Shown one piece after another: positions 12,438 to 25,500 of a stretch of DNA of 64,000 nt. A model generated the notes under the pieces. The model was not told where the DNA came from, ran no database searches, and saw only the letters and a list, made by a program, of their open reading frames with translations. This stretch comes from Heterodera schachtii (Eukaryota; Nematoda; Chromadorea; Rhabditida; Heteroderidae): positions 587,403-651,402 of the forward strand of contig SIJG01000019.1 of assembly GCA_023374025.1 (NCBI GenBank), given 5' to 3'. Within the stretch, counting starts at the first letter, position 1. Each line of letters opens with the position of its first letter. A program made the position numbers and the translations under genes.

Positions 12438-13661
12438 GATTTAGTTTTTATTAAATATAATCTTTATTGTGACACCATAATAGGCATTGCTATAAAATAT
12501 AGAATTTTTTCCCTTTTTCTTTATTACAAATATGATGGGTTATTCTTTTTTCGATAAATTTTTATTAAAGGTAATTGACTTGGCCCTTCTCGCCGCCCAT
12601 CGCTCCTGCCTGTTCCATCAACCGTTATGAGAATTTCGTTCAATTAAATAATAATTTTTATAGTTTCACTTTATTACAAAACCCGGAATAATAAGACGTA
12701 AAGAAATACAAATTTGCATAAATCATAAACCAGGTCCTCTTTTTTGGAACGTTTTTTCAATAGCGCTTGCTTTTCGGTTTTGTTCTTTAAATATAAATTG
12801 TTTATTTTTATGTATAATTTAATATATATATATTTAAATTAAATTATTCAATTATCTAATTTTTATGCTGATTTTCGTTCCACTTTTTGGATTTTACTTT
12901 CGTTCATTTACTTATATTTATAAATATAATTTTGATTATTATATTTATTTTTTCATATAACCATTTTTATAATATTTTTAGTTTTTTTCTAATAAATATT
13001 TTGTTTATTTCCTATTTTTTTAACTCCTCAAAAATCTTTCCAAGTGTTCTAAAGGCTAGCAAATGGGCTCTTCGGGTGGTTTTCCTTTTCACAATAACTT
13101 TAATTTACTAATTAAATTTTTATTTTATATGACACCAAAAATAAATAATTTATTTTTATTTTTTGTTTAATCCAAAATTAAAATTTATATTTTGTTAGCA
13201 GTTTATTTCGATTTATTTAATTAATTTTTTAAAAATTGATTTGGCTCAAATTATTTTTTTCATTTCAACATCATATTCAAGCTATTTTGCAATTCTTGCT
13301 TATTTAATTTCTTTAACCTTCTCAATAGCTTTTTCTTTTCTTTAGTTTTTTTATATTTTCAAATTATTTTTTATTTTTATTACAACATATTTGATTATTT
13401 TTATTAATTATTCCAACAATCAAAACTTGTACTTGTTTAAATTTAAGACAGTAAAATTGTCGGCTTTTCTTATCACTTAAATATTTTTTTTATTTATAGA
13501 CAAATATCCTTATTGTTTAAAAATTATGCAATTTTTATATTTAATTTTATTTTGCCATTTAATTTTGCACTTTCAAACTTATAATGACTGACATAAAAGC
13601 AATCGTTCAAGTCATCCTTCTCGGAGCGATCCACTCGATCTTGCTCCATGTGTTAGTGCAT
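12438..13661. other. AT-rich intergenic DNA
   Basis: A short GC-richer stretch at about 12585-12635 could be a stray exon, but no frame or splice sites support it. The rest is T-rich without recognisable content. The open frame at 12887-13111 is Phe/Ile-rich low complexity. Confidence 0.5.
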
Positions 13662-14312
13662 GATAAAATGGTGCTGAGTCGTTATATAAAAACCATCAAA
13701 AAGGGCGTTATATAAAAAACCATCAAAGCAAAGTTATGGCAAAAATTACACATGTGGCCAGGTTTTCGAATATTTTTGGCCATAACTTTTTTAAACCTAA
13801 CGAAATTTTTTTAAATTTTGCAGGCTAATAGAGAACACCTAGGGTTATCGAATTATATCAAGCATTATTAATTTTGTTGGTTCTGAGAAAGTTTTGATCA
13901 GAATTTTTGATGATCAAAATTTTTTTATGACTAATGAAAAAATGTCCGTTATAATTTTCTTAGATTTTTTATTTTCTTGCTATTATTCGATAACCCTAGG
14001 TGTCCTCTATTAGCGTAAAAAATTTGAAAAAATTTTATTAAGTTTAAAAAAAAGTTATGGCCAAAAATATTTGAAAACCTGACCACATGTGTACTTTTGG
14101 CCATAACTTTGATCAACCTTGACTAAATTTTTTGAAATTTAGATGAGTTTGTAGAGAACACTTAGGGCTAGCCAAAGATAACAAGAAGGTTTAATTTGGT
14201 TGACTTTCACAAAAGTTATGGGCAGTTTTTTGTTGAAAATTTCCATTTGATGATTTTTTATATAACGCCCTTTTTGTTGGTTTTTTATAAAACGACATAG
14301 CACCGATAAAAT
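13662..14312. mobile_element. hAT-like MITE (635 bp) with 8-bp target duplication
   Basis: The element spans 13670-14304. Terminal inverted repeats start GGTGCTGAGTCGTTATATAA and, on the other strand, GGTGCTATGTCGTTTTATAA, and continue for about 50 bp through GGGCGTTATATAAAAAA. The flanking direct repeat GATAAAAT (13662-13669 and 14305-14312) is a perfect 8-bp duplication, the length made by hAT transposases. There is no coding capacity. The interior is itself palindromic: CGATAACCCTAGGTGT-type sequence occurs in both orientations around 13910. It shares TTTTGCAGGCTAATAGAGAA with the element at 22171-22570. Confidence 0.85.
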
Positions 14313-14629
14313 TATGTCGTTATTTAAATTGGATACAATTTTTCACAAATCTACTCATGGTAATTTTGTTTTATTTATTACGCTATTATGCTTGGAATTT
14401 TAATATTTTTAAAATTTTATACTTAATTTTTCTCTACAATTTTAAAATTACTGTGTGTGCTTTTATATTCAATTCAGTTTGTTGTTCTGATATGCATAAT
14501 TTAATTTCATTAATGGCACATTTCTTATCTCTTGCTTGATTACGGGTAATATCCGCATTCCGAATAGTGGAAAACCATATATCAAACATTTTAAATGTTA
14601 TTAAATGCTCAATATAATAAAAGCAACAT

Positions 14630-14810
14630 GAAGTAATAATGTGTAATATAATTAAGAGTTTGCATGTTTTAATTATGTTGTTTGTGATAGCATTATTTGA
14701 TTGTTTTTCTACTTTAAAAACATATGGAATGTAGGTTTAATTACCCAAAAATATTCACTTGAAAGCACATTAATTCAAAATAAATTAAAATATTATTTTG
14801 TTTATGCTAA
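14630..14810 (+). repeat. Dispersed repeat A, copy 1
   Basis: Matches 19450-19650 over the order AATATAATT, AAGAGTTTGCAT, TGATAGYATT, ACATATGRAATGTA, AAAATATTCA and TTGTTTATGCTAAAA, and more weakly 31028-31130. Divergence is high, so it is an old repeat. Confidence 0.6.
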
Positions 14811-15299
14811 AAAGAAATTTTATTTTAAATTTGTGAATTTTTGTTTGGTTTTTTTTGCGCAGAATAACATTGATTTATTTATTTTTTTTAATAATTTTTT
14901 TTTTGTTAGATATTTTATTCAATGTTTCTCTGTTTTTGTAAAATCTACACATTTATTGATGTTTGTTTTCGCGAAATTTAAAACAAAAATTTTTTTTGTA
15001 TTAGTTTCCTTATTAGATAAACATCGTTTTATGAAATATTATATTATTAAGAAAATTAATTATGGGATCTTAAAATTATATTTATTAATCTTTATATTCA
15101 TATTATGAGTCCTTTTCAAATAACAAAATTTTGCTTATACAATATATGATATTTTTGCCCAGGTTTTCGTCCCGCAAACGGTTGGAAAAAGGCGAGCATC
15201 TTCCATCATAAAAAGCATAATTCATTTATTGTTGAAACTCATAGGTTTTTTAATATTTTAATAATTCATTTAATTTTTGTGTAATTTATATGTATTTGT

Positions 15300-15490
15300 A
15301 ATTTAAAAACGTCAGAAACTCCATCCTCCCGTTAAATGCCTCACTATAATTATCTCGTCCTCTTAATCATAATCCAATAACGATTCATCTGCTACATTCG
15401 ATTCGATGTTTTCATTTTTATCCTGTTTTTGTGAATAATTTACATTTATTTTATTTCGTAATTATTTTTAGTCCAACTCATTTTGTGAAA
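15300..15490 (+). repeat. Dispersed repeat B, copy 1
   Basis: The sequence from CAGAAACTCCATC through CCCGTTAAAT to AATAATTTACATTTATTTTA recurs at 19980-20165. The start alone recurs at about 25699. Confidence 0.65.
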
Positions 15491-15504
15491 AATTGTTTTT
15501 TTGA

Positions 15505-15740
15505 TTTTTCATGGCAAACAATTTAAAAGAAAATAATATTAAAATTTGTATTAATCAATAGCTTCTTATTATTAAGAAAATTAGTTTTTTGTTTCAATGT
15601 TCCACAGTGTCAATATTTTAACTTTTTCTATTAAAACATTTTCTAATTACTGCTGAATAAATGTTTTATTTATATTTATTCTTTAAAAAAATATTTTATT
15701 TTGTATTTGAGCAACTTTCATTAATGATTTTTGTAACAGC
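15505..15740 (+). repeat. Dispersed repeat C, copy 1
   Basis: The block runs from TTTTCATGGCAAA through CTTTTTCTATTAAAACATTT to ATTTGAGCAACTTTCATTAA. It is shared with 17690-17930, 18825-19055 and 26865-27025. Confidence 0.65.
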
Positions 15741-17689
15741 AGTTCTAAAAATCTCGAGTAAGTGACATTTCTTCATTTAGCTGCGGTTTTGGAAAATATT
15801 TTTCAATATTTCATAATATTTTTTGAATAAGTTTTTAGTATTTTATTCTTTCTTCTTAATAATAAACGATAATAATAATACTAATATTTAATTTGTATTT
15901 TTTTCGTCAAAATTGTTTTCTCAATTTGAATTATGCATTCATTTCCATAACTATTCTCGCCATAAATTTTCTTTTTCTGATTTTTGTATTTTGCATTGTA
16001 TTTTTAATTTTCTATTTAATTATTTTGATTTTGAATGTTTAAATAAGAATTAATTATTATTCTTTTCTTTCTCCATTTCTCGTCCTGCGGTCATTTTTCC
16101 TAAGTTTTTTTTCGCCGGAAAATTATTCTTCAATTAATATTGAAAAATATTCTCTAAATAAATTGAAAAATTATTCGTCAAATAATATTTAATAATATTT
16201 ATTTTTTATATTTCTTCAATTTTAAATCAATTTTATTCAAATAATTAATTTTTATTATATTATAAGTTTTTCGCATTGAAAATCATTTTAAAGTTGCAAT
16301 TGTTTTAATATCGAAGGTAAATAGAAAAATTTAATTTTGTTACACTTTCATATAAAATTATCGCTCTATTTAAGAATAATTTTTTTACATTTTTCATTTT
16401 CTTAGTCAAGTGAAAGGGTAATTTTTCTCGCCAACATAGCAATGATTTTCTTAAGAACATTGTCCAAGTTTTTAATTTTGCTCAGATTTTATTTGTTAAA
16501 ACATTTGAAATAATTTTTTTAATTTTGGTATGTATTTTTTTGTGTTTTAATTATTCTTTATGATCATTAGTGTTAATAATAATTTTATAACATGAAAAAA
16601 TTGTTGTAAAGAATAAATAGGATGCCTCAATTATCAAATTCTATAATTCATGTATTAAATTAATTTTTTTCTTTCTTTACAAAAAATTTATGAGTTTATG
16701 AATTTTTTAAAAAATTCAAATTAATTTTTCGGAAATTTTTTGTCAAATTTTCGCATTTTTTGTCCATATTTCATAGTTTTTGTATATATTTCGTCCAAAT
16801 TTTGCGATTTTCTCGTCCGCATTATAATCCATATTTTGGATTTTTTGACCATATAAATCGGTTTTCTAATTATAACTTTTTATTTATTAATTAATACTAT
16901 GTTTCATAGTAATTTTATTGTAAGCTTTTATATTTATTTTGGTTATTTTCAATTCTTGTCATATTGCTTTCTGTGGTTCCATCGTTCTGACTAAAAAAAT
17001 ATATATATAATTTCTGATTATATCCAAATTTCTATAGATTTTCATAAAATATAAAATACGATTTTTTACAAGGCATAAGCATCTGCATACGGATTAATAA
17101 ATTGAAAAAATAGACTTAAATGATTTATTTTTTATTCTAAATATATGCTTTAAAATTTCTTTTTTAATGAAGATGAAAATAAAAATGTTACTGTTGTTGA
17201 ATAAATTAAAAAACTATCACATAATATTAAAATTTTGAGTTGACATTTCTTAAAAATAATACAATTTTTTAAATGCATATTTGTTGAAATAATATTATAT
17301 TATATTTTGATTGTAAATTAAGAAAATTAACCAATTTATTGAATTTCTGCATCAATTTCATATTTTCTACAATAACATATTGCTGTGTGATTATTATTTT
17401 TCATTTTTCATTTTGATTGAATTATTGTTTATCATTATCAAAACAAACCAAAATTTCGAATCGTCCTCGATGTCGAATTTCTCTTGGCATTGAAACCATT
17501 TTGAATTTTCTAAAAAATTCGTTAACTTTTTATTAAAAAATTTATGAGATCAACAACGAAATTATTTTTATTTTTTCTTTATGTAAAAAATTTCATAACT
17601 ATGTTTTGTTTAAAAGTGAATAAAATTTTAATTTAAAAAAATGTATTATTTAAATAAAAATATACTGCGCAATCGTTATTAGTTTTTTA

Positions 17690-17930
17690 AATTTTTCATG
17701 GCAAAGAATTAAAAGAAAATGATATTTAAAATTGTATTTATCAATTGCTTTTTATTAATAATAAAATTTCGTTTTTTAAATGCTTTCATAATGCCAATTG
17801 AACTTTTTCTATTAAAAACATTTTCTAATTAATTGGTGAATAAAATATTTTATTTTTATTTATTTTTCAAATAAATATTTTATTTTATATTTGAGCAGCT
17901 TTCGTTAATAACTCATGTTATCACAATTGT
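17690..17930 (+). repeat. Dispersed repeat C, copy 2
   Basis: Same block as 15505-15740: TTTTCATGGCAAAGAATT at the start, TTTGAGCAGCTTTCGTTAAT at the end. Confidence 0.65.
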
Positions 17931-18824
17931 TTAAACCTTCACCATTTTTCTCAGCAATTTGAGACGGTTTGATGATAAATTATTTTAAATATAATTAATT
18001 GAATGTTTTTATTTTCGGAGTTTCAGTATTTATTTTTTTTTGTTAATAATAGACAATATTAATAATATTAATTTGCATTTTTTTCTCAAATTGTTTCCCA
18101 AGTTTTTGAATTATGTATTCTATTTCCATACTATTCTCGCCATTAGATAAGCATTTCTCAATTTTTGGTTGCAAATTTCAAAATTGAAAATATTTTTAAT
18201 TAAGTAATTGATTTTTCGCCGGAAAATTATTCTCAAATAATATTTATTTATATTTATCTTTTTTGATATTTCTTCAATTTTAAAATTAATTTTATAAAAA
18301 CGACAAATCGTTCATCAAATTTTTCAATTTCGCTAGTGGCATATTTTAGTACAATTAGGATTTTATTTTGATATAATTTTTTCCGATAGAGTTTATTTAT
18401 TTTTTCTTTTATTTTTTGCCCATAAATTTTAATAAAATTATAATTTTACAGTTATTTCTTGTGTATTTTCTTTTATTTTTTATTTTATCACTTAATTCAT
18501 TTGATAATTTTTAATTATAAATTTATTTATATGTTTTTAATTTAATACTAAAGACAGTTTCTGTTTCAGTGTATATGTATTATTAGTAAAGATTTATTTT
18601 CTCACTATTTTTTAATGATAAAATATTTAATTTTATAATGATTTTAATTTTTATTTATTCTTCATAATTACGTTTTTTTAAATTGAATAAATTTTTAAAT
18701 TTTAAAAGTTTTAAAAAAAAATACTGCGTAAATTATTTTCATGTAAATAAAAAATAAGCGTTTTTATCACATTTTTTAAAATCAAAGTCAGAAATTTTTA
18801 TTTTCAAAATGTTTTTTGTTTATT

Positions 18825-19055
18825 TTATTTTCATGGCAAAGAATCTAAAAGAAAATGATATTAAAAATGGTATTTATCAATAGCATTTTATTAATAATAA
18901 AATTTCGTTTTTTTTCAATGCTTCCACAGTGATAATATATTTAACTTTTTCTATTTAAACTTTCTCTAATTAAATGTTGAATAAAAATTTTTTTCATTTA
19001 TTTAAATTTTTAAATAAATATTTTTTTATATGTGAGCAGCTTTCATTAAATATTA
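18825..19055 (+). repeat. Dispersed repeat C, copy 3
   Basis: Third copy, followed by CTTGCTAAAACGCA and CTTATTGTTAATAAACGTAA, which recur at 26350-26480. Confidence 0.65.
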
Positions 19056-19449
19056 TTTATTCTTGCTAAAACGCATTTCTTCTTCTCCAGGGATTTACTT
19101 TAGCTTATTTTTTCATTTTAGCGTTTTCAGTATTTTATGTTTTTTTCTTATTGTTAATAAACGTAATATGAATATTTAATTTGCATTTTTTTGTCAAAAT
19201 TGTTTTCTTTATTTTTGATCTTAAAACTTTAAATTAGAATTAATTATTATTCTTTCTCCATTTTTCGTCCTAGCGTTGCTTTTTCCAAAGTTTTTGTTTT
19301 GCGGAAAAAAGGTTCAGCAAATCTTGGTGGGGGAAAAATTTTGGCAAATTTTAGAGTGCTGAGCATGAATATGAACATATTTTACTATATGAATTTTGAA
19401 TTTTTTCTTGGCCCTTGTGGAAATTGGAAATTAGGCTAATATTGAATCA

Positions 19450-19760
19450 TGAAGCAATAATGCGAAATATAATTTAAGAGTTTGCATTTTTTTATTTTGT
19501 TGTTGGTGATAGTATTTTTTTATTGTTTTTGTACTTTAAACACATATGAAATGTATGTTTTATTACCTAAAAATATTCATTTGAAAGCGAATTAATTTAA
19601 AATTAATTAAAATATTAGTTGTTTATGCTAAAATTTTTTTTTTTTAATCTTATGAATTTTGTTTTTTTCGAGCAAAATATTTTTGTATTAAAATTTATGC
19701 TTTATTAGATAAACAGCGTTTTGGAAAAAATTATATTAATAAGGAAATTTATTTGGAATG
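19450..19760 (+). repeat. Dispersed repeat A, copy 2
   Basis: Homologous to copy 1 at 14630-14810 with many indels. The shared block extends through TTTATGCTAAAA and, further on, TTAGATAAACA.CGTTTT. Confidence 0.6.
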
Positions 19761-19979
19761 CTAATTATTAATTTACAGAGTCAGTTTGATATTTAAAAAT
19801 TTTCTGTAATTAACAATAAATATATCAATCTCCAAAAGTTCATTATTCATTTCTTTATCACTCCAATTGCTTTCATATAAAATTATTTTTTTCTCTTAGA
19901 ATTTTAGCTTTTGTCTTTACATCTTTTATTTATTATAATAAATTGATATTTATATTTAGTATATTGTATATTTATAATT

Positions 19980-20165
19980 AAAAATCAGAAACTCCATCAT
20001 CCCGTTAAATTGCCTCATTATTAATTATTTAGATCTCGTAATCATAATCTAATGCTGTCTCCTCACCCGCAACATTCAATTCTGTCCTTTCATTTTTCTC
20101 CTGTTTTTGGTGAATAATTTACATTTATTTTATTCTGTAATTATTTATATTTCAACTCATTTTGA
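19980..20165 (+). repeat. Dispersed repeat B, copy 2
   Basis: Diverged copy of 15300-15490 in the same order and orientation. It follows repeat A as at copy 1, so A and B belong to one long duplicated block. Confidence 0.65.
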
Positions 20166-20431
20166 AAATTTATGATTTTCTTCGATCATTTTGGAGCTTT
20201 TTATGTGCTTGATTATTTAATATTCAAAGTACATCATTTTTTTATATTATTAATTAATAATATCTAATTTCATTTTTTTATATTTAACAGGAACACTTCT
20301 TAACTCAAAATATTTAAATAAATTTATTAATTTGTCAGTATTTTCATTATAAGTTTTTTTTTTCAACTTTTTCACTGATTCATTTAATAATTTCTCTTAC
20401 TTTTTTTTTTGTTTATTTGACTCACTTTATG

Positions 20432-21204
20432 GTTTAATTTAGGTTCAGCCCCGAGCCCTCGGGGGCAAAAAGTCGGGGGCCGGGGACCTCGGGGGGCGAC
20501 ATGTCGGGGGTCGGGGCGGGGAGGAGCTCAATTGTCGGGGGTCGGGGACCCCGATCGGGGAATGATCAACAAAATTTTTTAACGAAAAACCCAATTTTTC
20601 TTTTAAAATGCTCGTAAATTTTCTTTTTTTCACTTTTTATTCTAATTCAAAGGTTAGCGCAAGCAAGAATGCGTCCAAGTTAGTCTTTATCATAATTAGA
20701 AAGGGGTGGAATTAAGCGAAATTTTCGCTAATGGGTCTGGGGGTAGGCGGGGGGGGGGGGGGGGGGGGACCAGCACCATTTTGCGAAGGGGTCTGAACGT
20801 CAAATTCACTACATTTTTTTTTTTGCTTTTTCAAAACTGTTTTTTTTTGTGGTGTGCTTTTTACAAAAAATTTTTCGCGGAACAAATGGGGCCGGCGGTG
20901 CCGATAGGCGCCGCCGGAAAGTTTTTCGGAATTTTTAATGAATTTTATTAAGAAAATTTGCTCAAAATTTCAAAAATTTTCAATATTTTCCCCCCTTCGT
21001 GGATGAAATAACTTTTAAATTTTTACAACACTGGGGTCTTCGATTCCCCGATTATGGGTCGGGGGCCGGGAAGCAAAAAGTCGGGGGACGGGGACCTCGG
21101 GGAGCGACATGTCAGGGGTCGGGGCGGGGAATAGGCCCAAAAATGTCGGGGATCGGGGTCGGGGACCGGGGAGCTCGGGGACGGGGCTGAACCCTAGTTT
21201 AATT
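20432..21204. mobile_element. hAT-like MITE (757 bp) with G-rich termini and 8-bp target duplication
   Basis: The element spans 20440-21196. Ends TAGGTTCAGCCCCG and, on the other strand, TAGGGTTCAGCCCCG are inverted repeats of the form common for hAT elements. The perfect 8-bp direct repeat GTTTAATT (20432-20439 and 21197-21204) flanks it. Near both ends lies a G-rich block containing GGGGACCTCGGGG and CGACATGTC, repeated in the same orientation, so the element is strongly strand-asymmetric. A 20-nt G run lies at 20749-20768. No transposase is visible; open frames in it read through G-rich DNA. Confidence 0.85.
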
Positions 21205-22162
21205 AATGTTTCTCTAATTAGCTTTTTTCCTTGTTTTTTCAAATTCATAAATTATGCGTCATAAGAAGTGGCGAACCAATAATTGATGAGAAAAAAAGCT
21301 TTTATTAATATTAAATTTTTGATATACTTTTAATTCTTTTTTCAATTATCAATAAATAGGGATTTCATTTTTAGGCAATGCTTAAAATTTCTGCACACTA
21401 CGCACAGTTAACAAATTATTTATCTCAATTTTAGTGCTTTTTTGAGCGTTTTTGTACCTATTTAATGCCGATTTCACCATTTTTTATGCCATAAAATGGA
21501 ATCCTTTAATAAATTATCTTTCATAACTAGGGAATGGATTTTTAGGTTTTAACCTATTTTTTTGCGGATAGTATTTGATGAGTGAAGCACGAAAAACTGA
21601 AATAAAAAAGAAAAATACACCCCTAAGAAGCGATCTCATAAAAATTTGAATAATATACCCCCCTAAAAATTGACCAAAATTTCAGAAAATATACCCCAAA
21701 GAAATGAAAAATTTTTCCAAAAATTCGTCTACAAAATTTATTTTTTTATTTTCTTGAAAATGAGTCACTTTTGTAATTTTTGTGCATTTTAACACCTATT
21801 TTCGCACATATTTTGGCATCTTTTTTAGCACCTAAAAATCCGTTTCCAAAACAATATCGCTATTAAGTAATATTGACGTCTTCACTCGACAAACCTTCTT
21901 CAGTACTAACAAATCAGGGCAATTTCTTCTGTGTCAGTATGTATTTTTATATTATTAAGATTTCACTTTGTTGGAAATTCCTTGGATTGCATTTTATATA
22001 CATTTTTGAATATTTGAACTTTTCTAGTTTTTAGGTGCCGAGATCGTTTAGCATGAAACGACGACACTAATTTTAACCAATATCAACCCAAACTGGAAAA
22101 GTCAAAAAATTAAATTTAACGATTTTGGTTTTTCATGATTGAAAAAAGTGGGTGTGAGAATC
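21205..22162. other. AT-rich DNA with a small inverted repeat
   Basis: Arms around GGAATGGATTTTTAGGT (21531-21547) and ACCTAAAAATCCGTTTCC (21830-21847) are inverted with one mismatch region, enclosing about 280 bp. Three similar ATAYACCCC motifs lie between them. No matching target duplication was found, so the element status is uncertain. No gene. Confidence 0.4.
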
Positions 22163-22578
22163 GTATCAATGGGTGCTAAGGTCGTTTCGTAAAATCCGCC
22201 ACCTTGGGCGTTTCGTAAAATCCGCAACTTTTGCAATTTTTTCGACAAAACATGGTATAACTTTGCTTAAAATCAACCAAATTTTACATTCTTGGTATCA
22301 TTTGATAGACAAGCTTTTTCTTTATTAGCCTGCAAAATTTCAAAGAAAAAAATCTAATTTATTATAAGTTATGGCAGAAATATTACTTATTTTTATACAA
22401 CTTTTTCTAAAGTTGACCAAATTTTTTTAAATTTTGCAGGCTAATAGAGAAAAAGCTTGGCTATCGAATGGTACCAAGAATATAAAATTTGGTTGCAATT
22501 AAGAAAAGTTATGCCAAATTTTGTCGAAAAAATCGCTCAAATGGCGGATTTTACGAAACGTCCCAGCACGGTATCAAT
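22163..22578. mobile_element. hAT-like MITE (400 bp) with 8-bp target duplication
   Basis: The element spans 22171-22570. The ends read GGGTGCTAAGGTCGTTTCGT and, on the other strand, CGTGCTGGGACGTTTCGT, both continuing into AAAATCCGCC. The direct repeat GTATCAAT (22163-22170 and 22571-22578) is perfect. The interior is palindromic around CTTGGTATCATTTGATAG and shares the GCAGGCTAATAGAGAA core with the element at 13670-14304, so the two are related families. Confidence 0.85.
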
Positions 22579-25500
22579 GTACTCAAAATAATTTTTTTGA
22601 GAATAAAATTTTTTTTTATCAATATTGCAAAAATTGTTTTTTGATTTAATAAGTGAAAAATCACATTTTGGCATATTTCTCCTGTTAGAATCCACTAAAT
22701 TTTGCCGAATTTGTTATTCAATTTACCAAATCTCACTATTTTTTATTAATCATAAAATGTTTGATTTTATTATGCTTTTGTTTTTATTTATTCTTCATAA
22801 TTACGTTTTCTTTAAAATTAATGTTTTGCTCTTTTTATTATGTTTAATTTTTAATCTCAAATTATTAATTAAATCTCTTGTTGACCCGTTTCGGTTACTT
22901 ATTCTTCTTTTCATAAAAGGCAAAGTGCTGTTATTCACTGTTTCCTTTTTATGTAATTTTTATTTCGATTATTTATTTAAATTAAGAACTCTGGTAGCAT
23001 GGTTTATTATTTAAATATTTTTTAATTTTTATTTTTAATTACCATCATTTATTCCATAATGAGTTCATTTATTTAAATTATCCATAACCAATGTTATGAG
23101 ACAAATGGGCCAGCAGATTATTAATTGCAGTTTGTTGCCTACTAACATTTTGTGAGGAAAGTTATTTTTTTTTAAATTCGTGCTTTAATTATTTTTATGT
23201 TTTCGCAGTCTGTTATATTAAATGATTTGCTCAATTAGTTGAATTTATTTTTTAAAATAATGCTTACAAATTAATTCTTTATTAATCTTTTCGGCCACCT
23301 GTTTAATTTTAATAATTTAATTGATAAAATACTTTATTAAAAATTTTTAAACGAATAATAAATTTTCCAATTAAAACTGCTTCACATTTGTAATTATTTC
23401 TTAATTACCAAATTTAAATAAATTTAAATTATCGCCTTTTTAATGAATAATTTTATCTTTTATTTTGATTCATTAGTTTAAGTAATTTAATATTTTAATA
23501 GGAACAATGGTTTTGAGCTTTTATCATTAAAATATTTATGTTACATTTTTGGATTTCGTCATTATGTACTTTACAAAAATGCAGCCAAAACATATTCTAT
23601 CGAATCAAATACAAAACGTAAAATTACAAAAATTGATGAATTTTTTCATTTATCGTTTAAAAGTTAGTTTTTTGTTATTTATATAATCAATATTCTGATA
23701 AAATTTTCATTTATTCCTTTCTATATTTGTGTATAAATTAACTTATTTATTTATTTTTTGGTATATTTGTTTTATTTATCCTAATTTTTAAAATTAATAT
23801 TATTAAACTTTTTAAAAGTAATTGCATTTTAGCACACCATCAAAGTGGAGTGTTTTAATATAATTAAATTAAATAAATTTATGATTTATTTAATTTAATA
23901 AAATAATTTGTTCAATAAAATAAGAATTTTTGTCCATTTTATACTGAATTATTATTATCTAATTCGTTTAAAATATTTTTAAAATTCTTCATTGCCCGTG
24001 CTAATTTGCAAATCCGTTGAACAAACGGCGAAAAAACAGTGAAAACGGCGAAGAAATGCGATGACATTCTGATCGATGTAACTAAAAAGCAGAAAAAATA
24101 TATAATAATTTATGATATTAAAAATTGCATTTTGATTTAATTAATAATGGTTTTGCTTAATGTATCAATTTGAAAATTAAAGTTTTTATATAGCAAATTA
24201 TTTTCTCCGATATTTTCCTTTAAGTAAAGATTTTAGCATATTTAATATTCCTTTTTTTTATTTAAATTATTTTTCATTTGTTTATGTAATAAAAAAATCA
24301 TTTACATATTTATTATTTAAAAAGATAGGATTTTGATAATTTTTTCTCAGTGCGTTTTTTATTTTCTATTGCGCTGATTTGCGAATGTCCGTTTTTTTGT
24401 GCTTTTGAAACCATTTTACTTTTTAATGTAAAAATTTAATTTTGAATTTTGTTTTTCAATTATGTTAAAAATTCAAAGGTTATTTTTAAAAGATTGAAAA
24501 AGCGTTTCTTATTTTCATTTATTATATAAATTTAATTGCTTGCCAGTAATTCTTAAGGTGAATTATTTTTCTGAATTATGATAATTTTAAAAATTTTGAA
24601 GATTTATATTCTTTAATATGCGTCGTTATTTATTTAATTTGTTTAATTATAACAATAAACCTATATAAATATAATTATTCATGTTCTGTGGTTCATTAGA
24701 CGCAAAATTCATTGATGTGGAATATTAATATTTAATTTTTACATAATTTTTAAACCTTTTTTGTTATTTTTTTCTCTAAGTAAGTTAAGCTTTTTTTGGT
24801 GTTTATGAGGCAATGATTTTATCGAAATTTTGTAGACATCATCTGTCAACATTCATAATAAGTTTTAGTTTATTATATTTTTTACTTCTTAAAAGCAAAA
24901 TATAAATTAAATATGGAATCCTTACAAAATATTAGTTATTGATCTTTTTTATACAGCATATTATGAGTTTTTTCATCTTTAATTGAAACTTTGGAATGAA
25001 AATTTTGTGAATTTTTTATTTGATTTTTATACAGAAATTAGCTTTTAATAATGTATATATTGTCGTTCATTAAAAAATATTTGAATGCAGTGAATTAATT
25101 TTTCTTTTTTTGTTCGTCCTAGCACAGACATATATATTTATAAATAAAAATATTTCTTATTATCAAATAATATTTTTTTTTATGAATTATATTATTTTTC
25201 TCTATTTACTGTGTAATTAGAATTTTTTTTTATTAGTTTCTAAGCCAAAATATTACAGAAAAAATAAAATATTTTAGTTTCATTTCTTAACAATTATTTC
25301 TTTTTTCTTTTTTATTCCATTGGATTTTTTTTACAAATATTTTAGTTTTGTATATTATCATTTGTCTATTAGTAAATATAAATTTCATAGGGTGTATTTT
25401 ATGTTTAATATTTTCTTTATACTAGTATTTTGCGTTAGAGGTTAATTTGGACCTATGTGTCCGCAGTGCTCAAAATCTTGCATAATTGGAAAATGAAAAT

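Larger units (their letters stand above)
14313..20431. other. AT-rich region built of old diverged repeats
   Basis: No gene is supportable. The sequence is made largely of degenerate repeats shared among 14.6-20.2 kb, 22.6-22.9 kb, 25.7-27.6 kb and 31.0 kb; the best ones are listed separately. The 135-residue open frame at 14701-15108 lies in such a repeat, is Phe/Lys/Ile low complexity, and is not preserved in the homologous copy at 19.5-19.8 kb. Confidence 0.6.

Noticed and set aside
14701..15108. 135-residue open frame
   Set aside because: Phe/Lys/Ile low-complexity translation of T-rich repeat DNA; the homologous repeat at 19.5-19.8 kb does not keep the frame.
20445..21248. Gly/Pro/Arg-rich open frames
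   Set aside because: They run through the G-rich ends of the hAT-like MITE and have no conserved features.
22625..23014. 129-residue hydrophobic open frame
   Set aside because: AT-rich codons only, lies within a dispersed repeat and is not open in other copies.
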